From: Chitinophagaceae bacterium
GTDB lineage: Bacteria > Bacteroidota > Bacteroidia > Chitinophagales > Chitinophagaceae
NCBI GenBank assembly: GCA_023251255.1
Contig: JAHEZD010000010.1
Coordinates: 10,492 to 74,491 of the forward strand
Direction of reading: 5' to 3'
DNA length: 64,000 nucleotides
Of the stretch, positions 35,457 through 44,600 are shown one piece after another. Each line of letters begins with the position of its first letter. Position 1 is the first letter of the stretch. The notes beneath the pieces are model-generated. The model was not told the DNA's origin and ran no database searches. It saw nothing but the letters and a program-made list of their open reading frames with translations. The translations under genes were made by a program, and so were the position numbers.

Positions 35457-36977
35457 ATGAACTGTAATTTTTTTATATCATTCTTACTATACTTCAAAAA
35501 AACTAAACTACCTGCCTTACTATTTTTTTTACTACCATGGGTTTTTATCCAAACTTCCTGTAAAAAATTAGTACAAGTAGATCCACCTATAAATAGTATT
35601 ATTACCCAACAGGTATTTGCAGACAGCGCTGACGCTACAGCTGCGGTAATAGGTATGTATGCGAAATTGGCTAAAAACTATACTACACTTACTACAGGTA
35701 GCATATCTCCAGGTATAGGCTTTCAAACCGGAGGCATCACTTTATATACATCTCTTGCTGCAGATGAGCTATATGCTAATGTTGCCAACAGCTCCTATCA
35801 ACACGAAAGCCCGTTTTATGCTAATGCTATTTTATCCTCCTCTACTTTTAACTATACTAATATGTGGCAAGCAGCTTACACTGTCATATATGATATTAAT
35901 GCTTGCCTAGAAGGGCTAGGTTCGTCTAATACAGCTCTTGTGTTCTCTACTAAAAATCAACTAAGGGCGGAATGTAAGGTAGCTAGGGCGTTTATGTATT
36001 TTAATCTGGTTAATATTTATGGGGATGTGCCCTTGGTGCTCACTACCAACTATGAAACAAATGCTGTATTGCCTAGAGCTTCTGTGAATGATGTGTATGA
36101 GCAAATTATTGCTGATCTTACTTCTGCTCAAACCTCCTTGCCCCAAACTTATCTCACTACAGGCAGGGGGCGGGTTAATTATTATGTAGCTACTGCTTTG
36201 CTTTCCCGTGTATATCTGTATAGAAAACAATGGGCACTCGCAGAAGCCGCAGCTACCCAGATAATCAATGCAGGTCAATACAGTCTTTCGCCCTTAAACA
36301 ATGTTTTTCTTTCTAATATAATAACAACAACTAACAAAGAGCCTATTTGGCAATGGTTCCCGACCAGTGATAAAACTGGGGGCTATGAAACTTATGAAGG
36401 GCAGATTTTTGTAGCGTTGGGCGGTGTTGTACCTAATTATATTATCAGTGATTCTTTATTAAACAGTTTTGAGGTTAATGACCAACGTAAAAACAACTGG
36501 CTAAAAGCCAATACAGTGGGTATAGGAGTGCAAGCCAAAACCTACTATTTCCCTTATAAATATAAACTACAGAACGATGGCACTATCGTACCAAAAGAAT
36601 TATACGTGGTGTTAAGATTAGGGGAGCAATATTTAATTAGGTCAGAAGCAAGGGCGCAACAGGGAACAGATTTAACAGGTGCAGCGAATGATTTAAATAT
36701 GATTAGGACTCGGGCAGGGCTACCCAATACCACAGCTTCAACACCATCCGATCTGTTAACCGCTATTTATCGGGAAAGAAGACTAGAACTATGCTGCGAA
36801 TACGGACATCGTTGGTTTGATTTAAAACGAACAGGCCTCATTAATGCAGTAATGGGTGGCTCCACGGGTGCTTGTGCTACCAAGGGGGGCACTTGGAGCA
36901 CCAATTGGCAATTATTCCCTATCCCCTTCGATGAAATACAACGTAACCCATTCTTAACACAAAACACCGGTTACTGA
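35457..36977 (+). CDS. SusD/RagB-family outer-membrane lipoprotein
   Basis: 506 residues. A lipobox ends at C35 (FIQTSCKK). The TPR-like helices and end features of SusD proteins are present: LRAECKVARAFMYFNLVNIY, RLGEQYLIRSEARAQQGT, and the C-terminal TAIYRERRLELCCEYGHRWF plus LFPIPFDEIQRNP. It caps the SusC channel and binds the substrate at the cell surface. It lies 12 bases downstream of the SusC gene in the same operon. Confidence 0.94.
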   Translation: MNCNFFISFLLYFKKTKLPALLFFLLPWVFIQTSCKKLVQVDPPINSIITQQVFADSADATAAVIGMYAKLAKNYTTLTTGSISPGIGFQTGGITLYTSLAADELYANVANSSYQHESPFYANAILSSSTFNYTNMWQAAYTVIYDINACLEGLGSSNTALVFSTKNQLRAECKVARAFMYFNLVNIYGDVPLVLTTNYETNAVLPRASVNDVYEQIIADLTSAQTSLPQTYLTTGRGRVNYYVATALLSRVYLYRKQWALAEAAATQIINAGQYSLSPLNNVFLSNIITTTNKEPIWQWFPTSDKTGGYETYEGQIFVALGGVVPNYIISDSLLNSFEVNDQRKNNWLKANTVGIGVQAKTYYFPYKYKLQNDGTIVPKELYVVLRLGEQYLIRSEARAQQGTDLTGAANDLNMIRTRAGLPNTTASTPSDLLTAIYRERRLELCCEYGHRWFDLKRTGLINAVMGGSTGACATKGGTWSTNWQLFPIPFDEIQRNPFLTQNTGY

Positions 36978-37005
36978 TTTTTTATTAATTAAGTATTGAA
37001 ATTAT

Positions 37006-38313
37006 ATGAAAAATACCATCATAATAGCCCTTGTATTCTCTGTATTACAGGGTAAGGCTCAAAAAGAAGGCATAAAACCTTTAAATGTTGGCGATAAAGT
37101 ACCCAATATAGCCATCTCCAATATGTTCAATTATCAGGTAAGAGAAAGCCATATATCTGATTTTAAAGGGAAATTATTGATACTGGATTTTTGGGGTATA
37201 CACTGTGCCTCTTGTATTGCAGAAATGCCTAAAATGGAAAAGCTGCAACAGCAATTTGGAGATAGCGTCCAGGTATTATTGGTTACCACGGACTCTAAAA
37301 AGCAGGTGGATGAATTAGCAAAAAAAATTAAGATTATTAGAAATATTAAGCTTCCCATTGTTACATCTGATACATTATTGAGTAGGTTATTTCCATACAA
37401 TGCTTTGGGCTTGCATGTTTGGATTGATGGCAACTCAACTGTCAATCAAAAAACAGATGGTGGAGCTTATGTCGCAGCGGACATAGAGAATTTCCTACAC
37501 AAAAAAAAGGTTTCATTAACTCAACGTAATGATGATGATGGTTATTTTAAAAGAGGTGAGCCTCTTTGGCTGCAAGGCAATGGAAGACAGGTAAAATATA
37601 TAAAATATCATTCTCTTATCAGTGAGGATTTACGTGGAGTTGCTAGTGCTGGCGGCGGTAGGGTTAATGATCCTATTACCCACAAAACAACTCGTATTTA
37701 TGTAATAAATATGCCCATACAGTTTCTATATGAAACAGCTTTTAAAGAATATGGGAAGCATAGCTGGTCACAGATTATTTGGGAGGTGAGTGATAGTAGC
37801 AAATACTTTGTTCCTGAAAATCAGAAGATGAAAAGTTATGAATGGAAAATGACGCATTCTTACTGTTATGAAATACAGGTAGATACTTCTAAATCTGACA
37901 AAATTTACAGCATGATGCAACAGGATTTGGAACGCTACTTTGATGTGACAGGCAGTATTGAAAAACGAAAAATAAAATGTTGGTCGCTGGTAAGAACTAC
38001 GATCTCTGATAGTTTATTTCGTTCAAATAATGAAGGAAAACCCTTTGTGAAACCTGCTGGTCGTGATGATGTTGATTCTATAACGCTACACAAAGCGCCT
38101 CTTAAATCCCTTGTGGAATATTTAAAAAATGAAGAAAACATTCCTGTAATTGATGAAACAGGATATGAAGGGCTTATAGATATTTCAATTCCTTACAAAT
38201 CGGGTTCAGGGAATTATATAGCTACTAAAGCAGCACTTCTAAAATATGGCTTGGACCTGCAGGAAGTACATAGAGATATGGACTGTTTGATTTTGCGGGA
38301 AAAAAAGCAGTAA
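37006..38313 (+). CDS. TlpA-type thioredoxin protein with a DUF3738-like C-terminus
   Basis: 435 residues. A short signal peptide (to about GKAQ) is followed by a TlpA/AhpC-like thioredoxin domain with the CxxC motif at C67-C70 (GIHCASCIAEMPKMEKLQ). From about residue 200 the sequence changes; the end PLKSLVEYLKNEENIPVIDE followed by TGYEGLIDISI is like the DUF3738 (TIGR03435) domain. Such fusions are found near SusC/D pairs in Bacteroidota. It probably handles disulfides in the periplasm. It starts 28 bases after the SusD gene and is likely co-transcribed. Confidence 0.85.
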   Translation: MKNTIIIALVFSVLQGKAQKEGIKPLNVGDKVPNIAISNMFNYQVRESHISDFKGKLLILDFWGIHCASCIAEMPKMEKLQQQFGDSVQVLLVTTDSKKQVDELAKKIKIIRNIKLPIVTSDTLLSRLFPYNALGLHVWIDGNSTVNQKTDGGAYVAADIENFLHKKKVSLTQRNDDDGYFKRGEPLWLQGNGRQVKYIKYHSLISEDLRGVASAGGGRVNDPITHKTTRIYVINMPIQFLYETAFKEYGKHSWSQIIWEVSDSSKYFVPENQKMKSYEWKMTHSYCYEIQVDTSKSDKIYSMMQQDLERYFDVTGSIEKRKIKCWSLVRTTISDSLFRSNNEGKPFVKPAGRDDVDSITLHKAPLKSLVEYLKNEENIPVIDETGYEGLIDISIPYKSGSGNYIATKAALLKYGLDLQEVHRDMDCLILREKKQ

Positions 38314-38388
38314 AAACTGTTGTAACTAAAACCTTGTAATTATTCATAACAAGTATTCATTATTTAATTAAACTTTTAAACTAATTAT

Positions 38389-40131
38389 ATGAAACTAAAT
38401 AAACTTCACTTATCACTATTATTTCTTCTCATATCTGTCATAAGCCTGGCACAATCACCGTTTACTGCTGGTAATCTAGCTGTACTGCGTATAGGTGATG
38501 GGTCGGCTGTTTTTAATAGTTCTAGCAGCTCCCCCAATTATTTTTTGAATGCTTTTCCAGTTTTTATTGATGAGTACACCCCTGCAGGGGCTATAGTACA
38601 ATCAATCTCGTTGCCTACTACCGTAAATGGTGCAAATGCTGCATTCGTATTAGCTCCTTATCAATATTCTGGCATGATGAATTTATCTGGTGATGGCAGG
38701 TTCCTCACCATGGCAGGATTTAATGCTTCTCTTGGTGCAACTGTGGCTTCCTCCTCCTCTTCGCAAGCTTCTGTTATTAATAGAATAGTAGGTTTGATAA
38801 AATATGATGGTACTATTAATACTGCGACAGCATTAAATGACTGCGCATCTTTTAATTATCCAAGTTCAGCCATAACTTCTAATGGCACTGATATATGGGT
38901 GGCCTCTGCTGGCGGTTCGACAGATGCTAATTCAGGTGTGCCAACTAATGGCCTTCGCTATACTACATTAGGTGCAACCGGAGCCTCCGTACAAGTATCT
39001 ACCTCTCAAACAGCTTTACGTTCATTAGGTATTGTATCTGGTCAGTTATATCTCTCTTCTTCTTCTGCTGCTCCAAATGCTAATTTGCTTACTGTGGGTT
39101 CAGGTCTACCTACACAAACAGGGCAAGGCCTTACTGGTCTTACTGGCATAACAGCAGGCAGTGCAATAAACCAATTTGTGTTCTTTGATGAAAACCCTTC
39201 TATACCTGGAGTGGATGTGTTATATTTTTCAGGTAGTGCTGGATTAAGAAAATATTCATATGACCCAATTAATTTCAAATGGGTTTTAAACGGTGTCATA
39301 GGTTCAGGTAGCGATGGGTATATAGGACTTACAGGCACAATAATTGGTAGTACAGTAACCCTGTTCGCTACTCGGGCTGGGTCAAACACTGCAAATAATT
39401 ATACAGGGGGGCAATTAGTTTCTATTACAGACGCAACTGGCTATACTTTAACAGCAAGTACATTTGTTAGCACACCTACTATTTTGGTAGATTTGTTTGC
39501 AAGCAACCCTACTACATTCCCAATAAACAGTTATAGTTTTAAAAGTGTAGCCTTAGTACCACAAAATACCACCTTACCTGTTACCCTCACGACCATTACA
39601 GCTACCAAACAGGTAAATGATATCATCCTCAACTGGCAAACAGCTACAGAAATAAATACTAAGAGTTTTGATGTTGAACGTTCACTCAACACCATCGACT
39701 TTACAAATATTGGCAGTATCAATGCAAAAGGCAGCAGTAACAATTACAGCTTTATCGATGTAAGCGTAATAACTAAAGTACCTGCCAACAGCACTGTGTA
39801 TTACAGGCTAAAAATGGTAGACAATGATGGCAAGTTTACTTATTCAAAAATTATTGCTGTTAAGCTTAATGATAAAAATGTAGAATTAATAAGCACCTAT
39901 CCCAATCCATTTGATGATGCAGTGACAGTTAAAGTAAACGTCACAACTGCAAGCAACGTAAACTTCAGCATCGCAGATGTGACAGGTAGAATAATAAAGA
40001 GATTGCAACTGAATTTACCTGCAGGAAACAATACAGTCTCTATCCCTAACCTGCAGGGATTGAATAAAGGAACCTATATCCTGAAAGCAATGGTGAACGG
40101 CGCTGTATCAACTATCAAAATAATCAAATAA
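38389..40131 (+). CDS. Secreted protein with T9SS type A sorting domain
   Basis: 580 residues. A signal peptide (MKLNKLHLSLLFLLISVISL) leads a Ser/Thr/Gly-rich body with many short repeats of beta-propeller-like character, but no catalytic motif. Near residue 400 a fibronectin-like LNWQTATEINTKSFDVERSL segment appears, then the type IX sorting domain starting YPNPFDDAVTVKVNV and ending KAMVNGAVSTIKIIK. It should be exported by the type IX system and attached to or released from the surface. As the gene after SusC/D and TlpA, it may be a surface binder or enzyme for the same substrate. Confidence 0.85.
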   Translation: MKLNKLHLSLLFLLISVISLAQSPFTAGNLAVLRIGDGSAVFNSSSSSPNYFLNAFPVFIDEYTPAGAIVQSISLPTTVNGANAAFVLAPYQYSGMMNLSGDGRFLTMAGFNASLGATVASSSSSQASVINRIVGLIKYDGTINTATALNDCASFNYPSSAITSNGTDIWVASAGGSTDANSGVPTNGLRYTTLGATGASVQVSTSQTALRSLGIVSGQLYLSSSSAAPNANLLTVGSGLPTQTGQGLTGLTGITAGSAINQFVFFDENPSIPGVDVLYFSGSAGLRKYSYDPINFKWVLNGVIGSGSDGYIGLTGTIIGSTVTLFATRAGSNTANNYTGGQLVSITDATGYTLTASTFVSTPTILVDLFASNPTTFPINSYSFKSVALVPQNTTLPVTLTTITATKQVNDIILNWQTATEINTKSFDVERSLNTIDFTNIGSINAKGSSNNYSFIDVSVITKVPANSTVYYRLKMVDNDGKFTYSKIIAVKLNDKNVELISTYPNPFDDAVTVKVNVTTASNVNFSIADVTGRIIKRLQLNLPAGNNTVSIPNLQGLNKGTYILKAMVNGAVSTIKIIK

Positions 40132-40172
40132 GAAAAACCATCAACAACCTATTATAACCTTATGAGCCCTGT

Positions 40173-40844
40173 ATGGAAAATGCAGGGCTTATAAAAACTA
40201 TACATCCGCAAATGTTTATCCAACAGGTAGAACATGTTAATTGCAAGGAGATAGACCAGGAACAGAGGTCGATAAAAAGGATCATGGATATCTCAATAAC
40301 AATTCTCGTATTACCTATTGCGGCATTACTTGTAGCTATTGCCTGTCTACTTATCAAACTAAGTTCAAAAGGTGAAGTGTTCTTTATCCAGAAACGTGTG
40401 GGCCTAAATGGGAAGATATTCACGCTGTACAAGATCAGAACGATGCAACAAAAAATGGTTGTACAGTTTACCAGTGAAGATTACACTGTCGTAAATGATC
40501 AACGGATCACCGTATTTGGAAGATTCCTGAGGAAAACGAAACTAGATGAATTGCCTCAACTATGGAACGTGATGAAAGGAGATATGAGTCTGATCGGTCC
40601 AAGACCTGAACGGGTAGAGATAGTGAAACGGTTCGAACAATTGCACCCGTTTTATAAAAGCAGACATAGTATCAAACCAGGATTAACAGGACTGGCACAG
40701 GTCAATATGCCGACAGCAACACCCGAAGAGAACCTTTTAAAACTTAAGTACGATTTATATTATATCAATCATGCTTCTATCCCATTGGATATATTGATTT
40801 TACTTAAAACAATTGGGATAATCGCAACAATGAAAAGTCTATAA
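40173..40844 (+). CDS. Undecaprenyl-phosphate sugar phosphotransferase (PglC-like)
   Basis: 223 residues. A single N-terminal hydrophobic helix (SITILVLPIAALLVAIACLL) precedes the catalytic domain with FFIQKRVGLNGKIFTLYKIR, LDELPQLWNVMKGDMSLIGP with RPE, and YKSRHSIKPGLTGLAQVN. These are the signature blocks of the bacterial sugar transferase family. The short one-helix form resembles PglC rather than the five-helix WbaP. It transfers a sugar-1-phosphate onto undecaprenyl phosphate to begin a surface glycan. It stands alone here, without glycosyltransferases nearby; the next gene follows by 8 bases. Confidence 0.92.
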   Translation: MENAGLIKTIHPQMFIQQVEHVNCKEIDQEQRSIKRIMDISITILVLPIAALLVAIACLLIKLSSKGEVFFIQKRVGLNGKIFTLYKIRTMQQKMVVQFTSEDYTVVNDQRITVFGRFLRKTKLDELPQLWNVMKGDMSLIGPRPERVEIVKRFEQLHPFYKSRHSIKPGLTGLAQVNMPTATPEENLLKLKYDLYYINHASIPLDILILLKTIGIIATMKSL

Positions 40845-40852
40845 AAAAACGA

Positions 40853-42577
40853 ATGAAAAAAGGAGTTATTGTAAATGGATTCTTACTGGTATCATTGTTC
40901 TTATCTGCACAAGAAAGGAACTGTACCATTCATGTAAGCACTCAAGGTATGCAAGATGGCCAGCAGATCTTTTTAACTGTTGGAAGCAACACCCATCCCG
41001 CAACCATTCACGATGGTTCTGCAAATTTTAGTGAACAAATAGATAAAGCTAGTACAGGCTATTTGATGTTGAGGGAACCAAAAGGAATAGTTTACAAGTA
41101 CGAATTTAAGTATATCTACTTGTTACCAGGCACCATTGATGTTACTGTTAACGATAAAGATTCCATTTTTAAAGCTACCGTCAAAGGACCTGCTTTAACT
41201 GTTGCTTATGACAGGGAACTGAGGCTGCCGGTTGACAGGTATAATCTGCAAACGTATTTATTGAATATTCAATTGGCTAAAGCAAGAAAAGAGAACAGGG
41301 ATACGACACAATTGAAGGAACAGCTAGAATCAAGTATCAAGGCCTGTTTCAATGTACCACAGGTTTATATCAAAGCAAACCCTAGTTCACCATTATCGAT
41401 TGTCGCATTGGATTTTCTAGGTAATGGCAACATTACAAACCCTGTACATCTTGAGGATTTAGAAAGACTGTACAATTCATTGAGCGATGAAATCAAGCAT
41501 AGTGAAGAAGGACTGAGATATGCAGAAAAGCTGAACAAATTAAAAGCTACCGATAAAATGAAGAAAACAACCAGTACTGATGGGCCTTATCTGTTTTATG
41601 CAAACGACAGTGTAACTGTAAAAAATACCATAGTATCTGGGACATCAACTATCCATGTATTCCCTATTGAAAGTATCAACAAGCAGGTGCTGCATGTCGA
41701 CATAGACAAACATCCTGATTGGGGCTTCACTGTATCATTGAAAAGTGCTTTTATCGTCCCTCCTTCCATCTCTTCAGGACCAGAAAGAGCATTGTACCTG
41801 TCCGATATTGAAGGGGAATTCGCCGTGCTCAGGCAGATACTGCTAGACAATAAGGTAATTGATGAAAACTACCACTGGATATTTGGTAAAGGAGCATTGG
41901 TAATCGCAGGTGACCTGATGGACAGGGGCAATGAAGTCACACAAGTATTATGGTTACTGTATAAACTGGAAGATGAAGCAATCCAACAAGGCGGCAGTGT
42001 ACACGTGATACTCGGTAATCACGAGATCATGAACCTAAGTGGTGACTTTAGATATTTGCAGCCTGCCTATCTGAACAATGCCGCACTCATAAAGGAAAAT
42101 TATGCAAACCTGTATGCTGCCAATACTGAACTGGGAAGGTGGTTAAGGACAAAAAATGTTATTGAGCAGATCGGAAATGTATTGGTTATGCATGGTGGTA
42201 TCTCGCCAGAAGTCCTGCAGTTGCAACTTCCTTTGGACAGCATCAATGCCTTATGCAAAAGCAATTATGCTACGCCTGCAAAAGACTTGCGTAATGCAGA
42301 TACAAGAACAAAGGTCCTGTTTGGTGGAACAACATCTCCATTCTGGTACCGTGGCTATTTTAATGCACCCAAAGCATCAATGAGTTTGGTAGATAGTACA
42401 CTTGCTTTCTATAATTGCAAACAAATTATTGTTGGGCATACCATTGTCGACTATGTATCTTCTTTATATGATGGTAAAGTCTGGGGTATTGATGTAGATG
42501 AACATACCGGTACACATGAAGCATTGTTGAAGGAAGGGGAAAAATGGAAGGTTGTGAAGGTTGAAATGAAAAAGTAA
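40853..42577 (+). CDS. Exported calcineurin-like metallophosphoesterase
   Basis: 574 residues with a signal peptide (MKKGVIVNGFLLVSLFLSAQ). The N-terminal 270 residues resemble the beta-sandwich found in front of TlpA-like proteins of this phylum. The catalytic domain begins near 305: YLSDIEGEFAVLRQIL, VIAGDLMDRGNEV, VILGNHEIMN, VMHGGIS and IVGHTIVD, in the standard order. The first motif reads D-x-E rather than D-x-H. It would hydrolyse a phosphoester in the periplasm. It starts 8 bases after the sugar transferase and is followed closely by a T9SS protein gene. Confidence 0.88.
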   Translation: MKKGVIVNGFLLVSLFLSAQERNCTIHVSTQGMQDGQQIFLTVGSNTHPATIHDGSANFSEQIDKASTGYLMLREPKGIVYKYEFKYIYLLPGTIDVTVNDKDSIFKATVKGPALTVAYDRELRLPVDRYNLQTYLLNIQLAKARKENRDTTQLKEQLESSIKACFNVPQVYIKANPSSPLSIVALDFLGNGNITNPVHLEDLERLYNSLSDEIKHSEEGLRYAEKLNKLKATDKMKKTTSTDGPYLFYANDSVTVKNTIVSGTSTIHVFPIESINKQVLHVDIDKHPDWGFTVSLKSAFIVPPSISSGPERALYLSDIEGEFAVLRQILLDNKVIDENYHWIFGKGALVIAGDLMDRGNEVTQVLWLLYKLEDEAIQQGGSVHVILGNHEIMNLSGDFRYLQPAYLNNAALIKENYANLYAANTELGRWLRTKNVIEQIGNVLVMHGGISPEVLQLQLPLDSINALCKSNYATPAKDLRNADTRTKVLFGGTTSPFWYRGYFNAPKASMSLVDSTLAFYNCKQIIVGHTIVDYVSSLYDGKVWGIDVDEHTGTHEALLKEGEKWKVVKVEMKK

Positions 42578-42611
42578 AATGAAGAACTATTTTATATCAA
42601 AACCAATTATT

Positions 42612-43823
42612 ATGAAAAAGATACTTTTGTTACTGATAGCTTTCGGTGCTGTCACTGTTTTTTCACAGGCACCCTGCCCAGCGGATGCGGGCCCCGGTTT
42701 CAGGACAGCTTGTGAATCGTCACTTTTCTATTCAGGTATTACGCTTGGCCCTGCTTCCCCCAACCCCAGCTTGACCTATTCCTGGTCTCCCAGTACCGGG
42801 CTGGATAACCCCAATATTGCAAATCCCCATGCAGCCGTTTCCGCCACGACGCTGTACACCTTGACCGTATCGGACCCTTCTTCCGGCTGCTCCACAGCAC
42901 AGGGTCAGACGACAGTAAAGGCTGTCGATTCCAATCCGGTTGTACTAGTGGACAATGGGCATAACACGCATGATATTTTAATCTCGAATATTGACTATTA
43001 CTACCAATTCGAAACTACCCAGCATATTACTTTTACGTCCAATTATGATTACGGAAACCTATGGTTGCAAAATGGTATTCCCGTGACAGGTTCAACTGCA
43101 AACACTTTTGTTACCAGTTTTACCGGATCGGGCACTTCGTTTAATTATTACACTTTGCTATCGGAAGACGAGAACCACCATACATGCGGTGGATTCGATT
43201 TTACATGGGAGGTAACTACATATGGCTGCAATGCGCCTAGCGACTGGCCCGGAACCATCACGGGTGCCAACTGTTCCACACAGTTCCCTGTCAGTCTTGC
43301 ACAGGACAACCTGGGCACTACTGCGACCTATGAGTGGGTGACGGAAAACAGCCCTTCCAATTTTTCCTTCAGCAATTTTTCCGGCAATACCTGTGACCTG
43401 AACCTTACCGGCTGCTCCACGGTCTGCACGGACGGTATCTATACCAAAGCAAGGAGGCCTGCTGCACACCTTGTTTTCCCCACGCTTACCTATATGTATT
43501 TTGTAACGGACGGCCTAAACAGCAGCTATACCGGCTGCATGAAGGCAGCACCGCAACCAGTGCAGCTTGCTGCCGTAGATGAGATTGAAAACGCCAAAGT
43601 GAAAGTGTTCCCGAACCCTTCGAGCTCCTATATCACGATAAGTTCAGGCAAGGCCATCAACGCCGTGGAACTGTATGACATGAGGGGGGTACTGGTGAAA
43701 AGGATAACAGGTATGAACTCCTATAGCATCAATACTTCCCTGCTCGGCCTGGCAAAGGGTCTGTACAACTGCAGGGTCTTTACAAAGGGTGGGATACAGA
43801 ACATCAAAGTGTTTAAACAGTAG
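42612..43823 (+). CDS. Secreted protein with PKD-like region and T9SS sorting domain
   Basis: 403 residues from the ATG at 42612, which gives a clean signal peptide (MKKILLLLIAFGAVTVFSQ). An ATG 33 bases upstream would add a non-native leader. The first 110 residues (LTYSWSPSTGLDNPNIANPH, TLYTLTVSDPSSGCS) are of the PKD/gliding-motility repeat type. The body is Cys-rich with no known catalytic motif. The C-terminal 75 residues, KVFPNPSSSYITISS to GGIQNIKVFKQ, are a type A T9SS sorting domain. GC is visibly higher than in the flanking metallophosphoesterase gene. Confidence 0.82.
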   Translation: MKKILLLLIAFGAVTVFSQAPCPADAGPGFRTACESSLFYSGITLGPASPNPSLTYSWSPSTGLDNPNIANPHAAVSATTLYTLTVSDPSSGCSTAQGQTTVKAVDSNPVVLVDNGHNTHDILISNIDYYYQFETTQHITFTSNYDYGNLWLQNGIPVTGSTANTFVTSFTGSGTSFNYYTLLSEDENHHTCGGFDFTWEVTTYGCNAPSDWPGTITGANCSTQFPVSLAQDNLGTTATYEWVTENSPSNFSFSNFSGNTCDLNLTGCSTVCTDGIYTKARRPAAHLVFPTLTYMYFVTDGLNSSYTGCMKAAPQPVQLAAVDEIENAKVKVFPNPSSSYITISSGKAINAVELYDMRGVLVKRITGMNSYSINTSLLGLAKGLYNCRVFTKGGIQNIKVFKQ

Positions 43824-43826
43824 TAT

Positions 43827-44276
43827 ATGAAAAGGAACTTAGTGGTGCTCGTTGGTCTGTTGTTCGGTGTGATGGCTTCCGCACAGGTGCCTGTGCATTT
43901 CACCTACAGTGCAAAGAAAATCGATGCGAAGAATTATGAAGTGCATGTTACCGCAACAGTGGATGAGGGATGGCACCTGTATTCAGGTACGCAGCCCAAG
44001 AGTGCCATTGCATTGCCGACCAAGATCAAGTTTTCTGCAAATCCCTTGATTAAGCCGGTTGGAGCCATTAAAGAAATTGGCAAACGTCAAACCTATAAAA
44101 ATACAGAGATCGGTGTCACGCAGTACCAGTACGAAGGCAAGGTCGATTTTGTGCAGGTGATACAGTTAAAGGCTGTTGCCAAAACAAATATCAACGGGAG
44201 CATTACCTACCAGGTATGCACCAATGAAATGTGTTTGCCACCTGCAACAGTTAAGTTCGATGTAAAGATCGAGTAA
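43827..44276 (+). CDS. Stand-alone DsbD N-terminal-like domain protein
   Basis: 149 residues with a signal peptide to about ASAQ. VHFTYSAKKIDAKNYEVHVT, the DEGWHLYSGTQP stretch and YQVCTNEMCLPPATVKFDV match the N-terminal thiol domain of DsbD, which in full-length DsbD passes electrons to periplasmic partners. The pair C-x4-C in VCTNEMCLPP is the conserved reactive pair. A full DsbD lies 1.8 kb downstream, so this may be an extra periplasmic partner or substitute for its domain. The gene starts 3 bases after the T9SS protein gene. Confidence 0.85.
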   Translation: MKRNLVVLVGLLFGVMASAQVPVHFTYSAKKIDAKNYEVHVTATVDEGWHLYSGTQPKSAIALPTKIKFSANPLIKPVGAIKEIGKRQTYKNTEIGVTQYQYEGKVDFVQVIQLKAVAKTNINGSITYQVCTNEMCLPPATVKFDVKIE

Positions 44277-44403
44277 CTTTTTTCTCATAGTCATTTAGTT
44301 TAGGAATAAAATGACGCAGGGGGTGATGGGGAGCCAAGCATCCCCTGTTTTAAAAGATCAGAGCAACCAAGAAACTGTACCAAGCGATGTGTGCAGTCCA
44401 ACC

Positions 44404-44433
44404 GGGAACCGAAGCGGTTCGGTTCCCATTTTT
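44404..44433 (+). terminator. Intrinsic terminator
   Basis: The perfect 10-bp stem GGGAACCGAA/TTCGGTTCCC with loop GCGG is followed by ATTTTTAA. It lies 128 bases after the DsbD N-domain gene and probably ends the transcript running from the sugar transferase group. Confidence 0.8.
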
Positions 44434-44476
44434 AAGTTCTTATAAACGCTGTTTTTCTCCATGATTCAATGTTGGT

Positions 44477-44505
44477 AAGGGGAAGGATTTGGCCTTCCCC
44501 TTTTT
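44477..44505 (+). terminator. Second intrinsic terminator
   Basis: The stem AAGGGGAAGG/CCTTCCCCTT (44477-44486 and 44493-44502) with a six-base loop ends in a T tract. It follows the first terminator by 49 bases. Either readthrough is being blocked twice, or the segment between them is a short RNA. Confidence 0.75.
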
Positions 44506-44540
44506 GAAAAGGAGTTGACAATAGTTTTTTCGCAAACCAG

Positions 44541-44579
44541 TTAGTTTAGATTCCCAGGCGTTGTGTTTACTCTGCCTGT
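44541..44579 (+). promoter_or_regulatory. Conserved upstream element, copy 1
   Basis: TTAGTTT (44541-44547) is followed after six bases by a 26-base block at 44554-44579 that matches 45992-46017 at 21 of 26 positions, ending in the same TCTGCCTGT. It ends 21 bases before the YdcF-like start codon. Placement and conservation suggest a promoter or operator shared with the DsbD gene. Confidence 0.5.
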
Positions 44580-44600
44580 ATTTTAAAAGATTGCTTAGCC

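Larger units (their letters stand above)
44277..44600. other. Intergenic stretch with two terminators and a conserved upstream element
   Basis: 324 bases holding two strong hairpins (44404-44427 and 44477-44502) and, closer to the next gene, a sequence block shared with the region upstream of the DsbD gene. No coding frame of note. Confidence 0.6.
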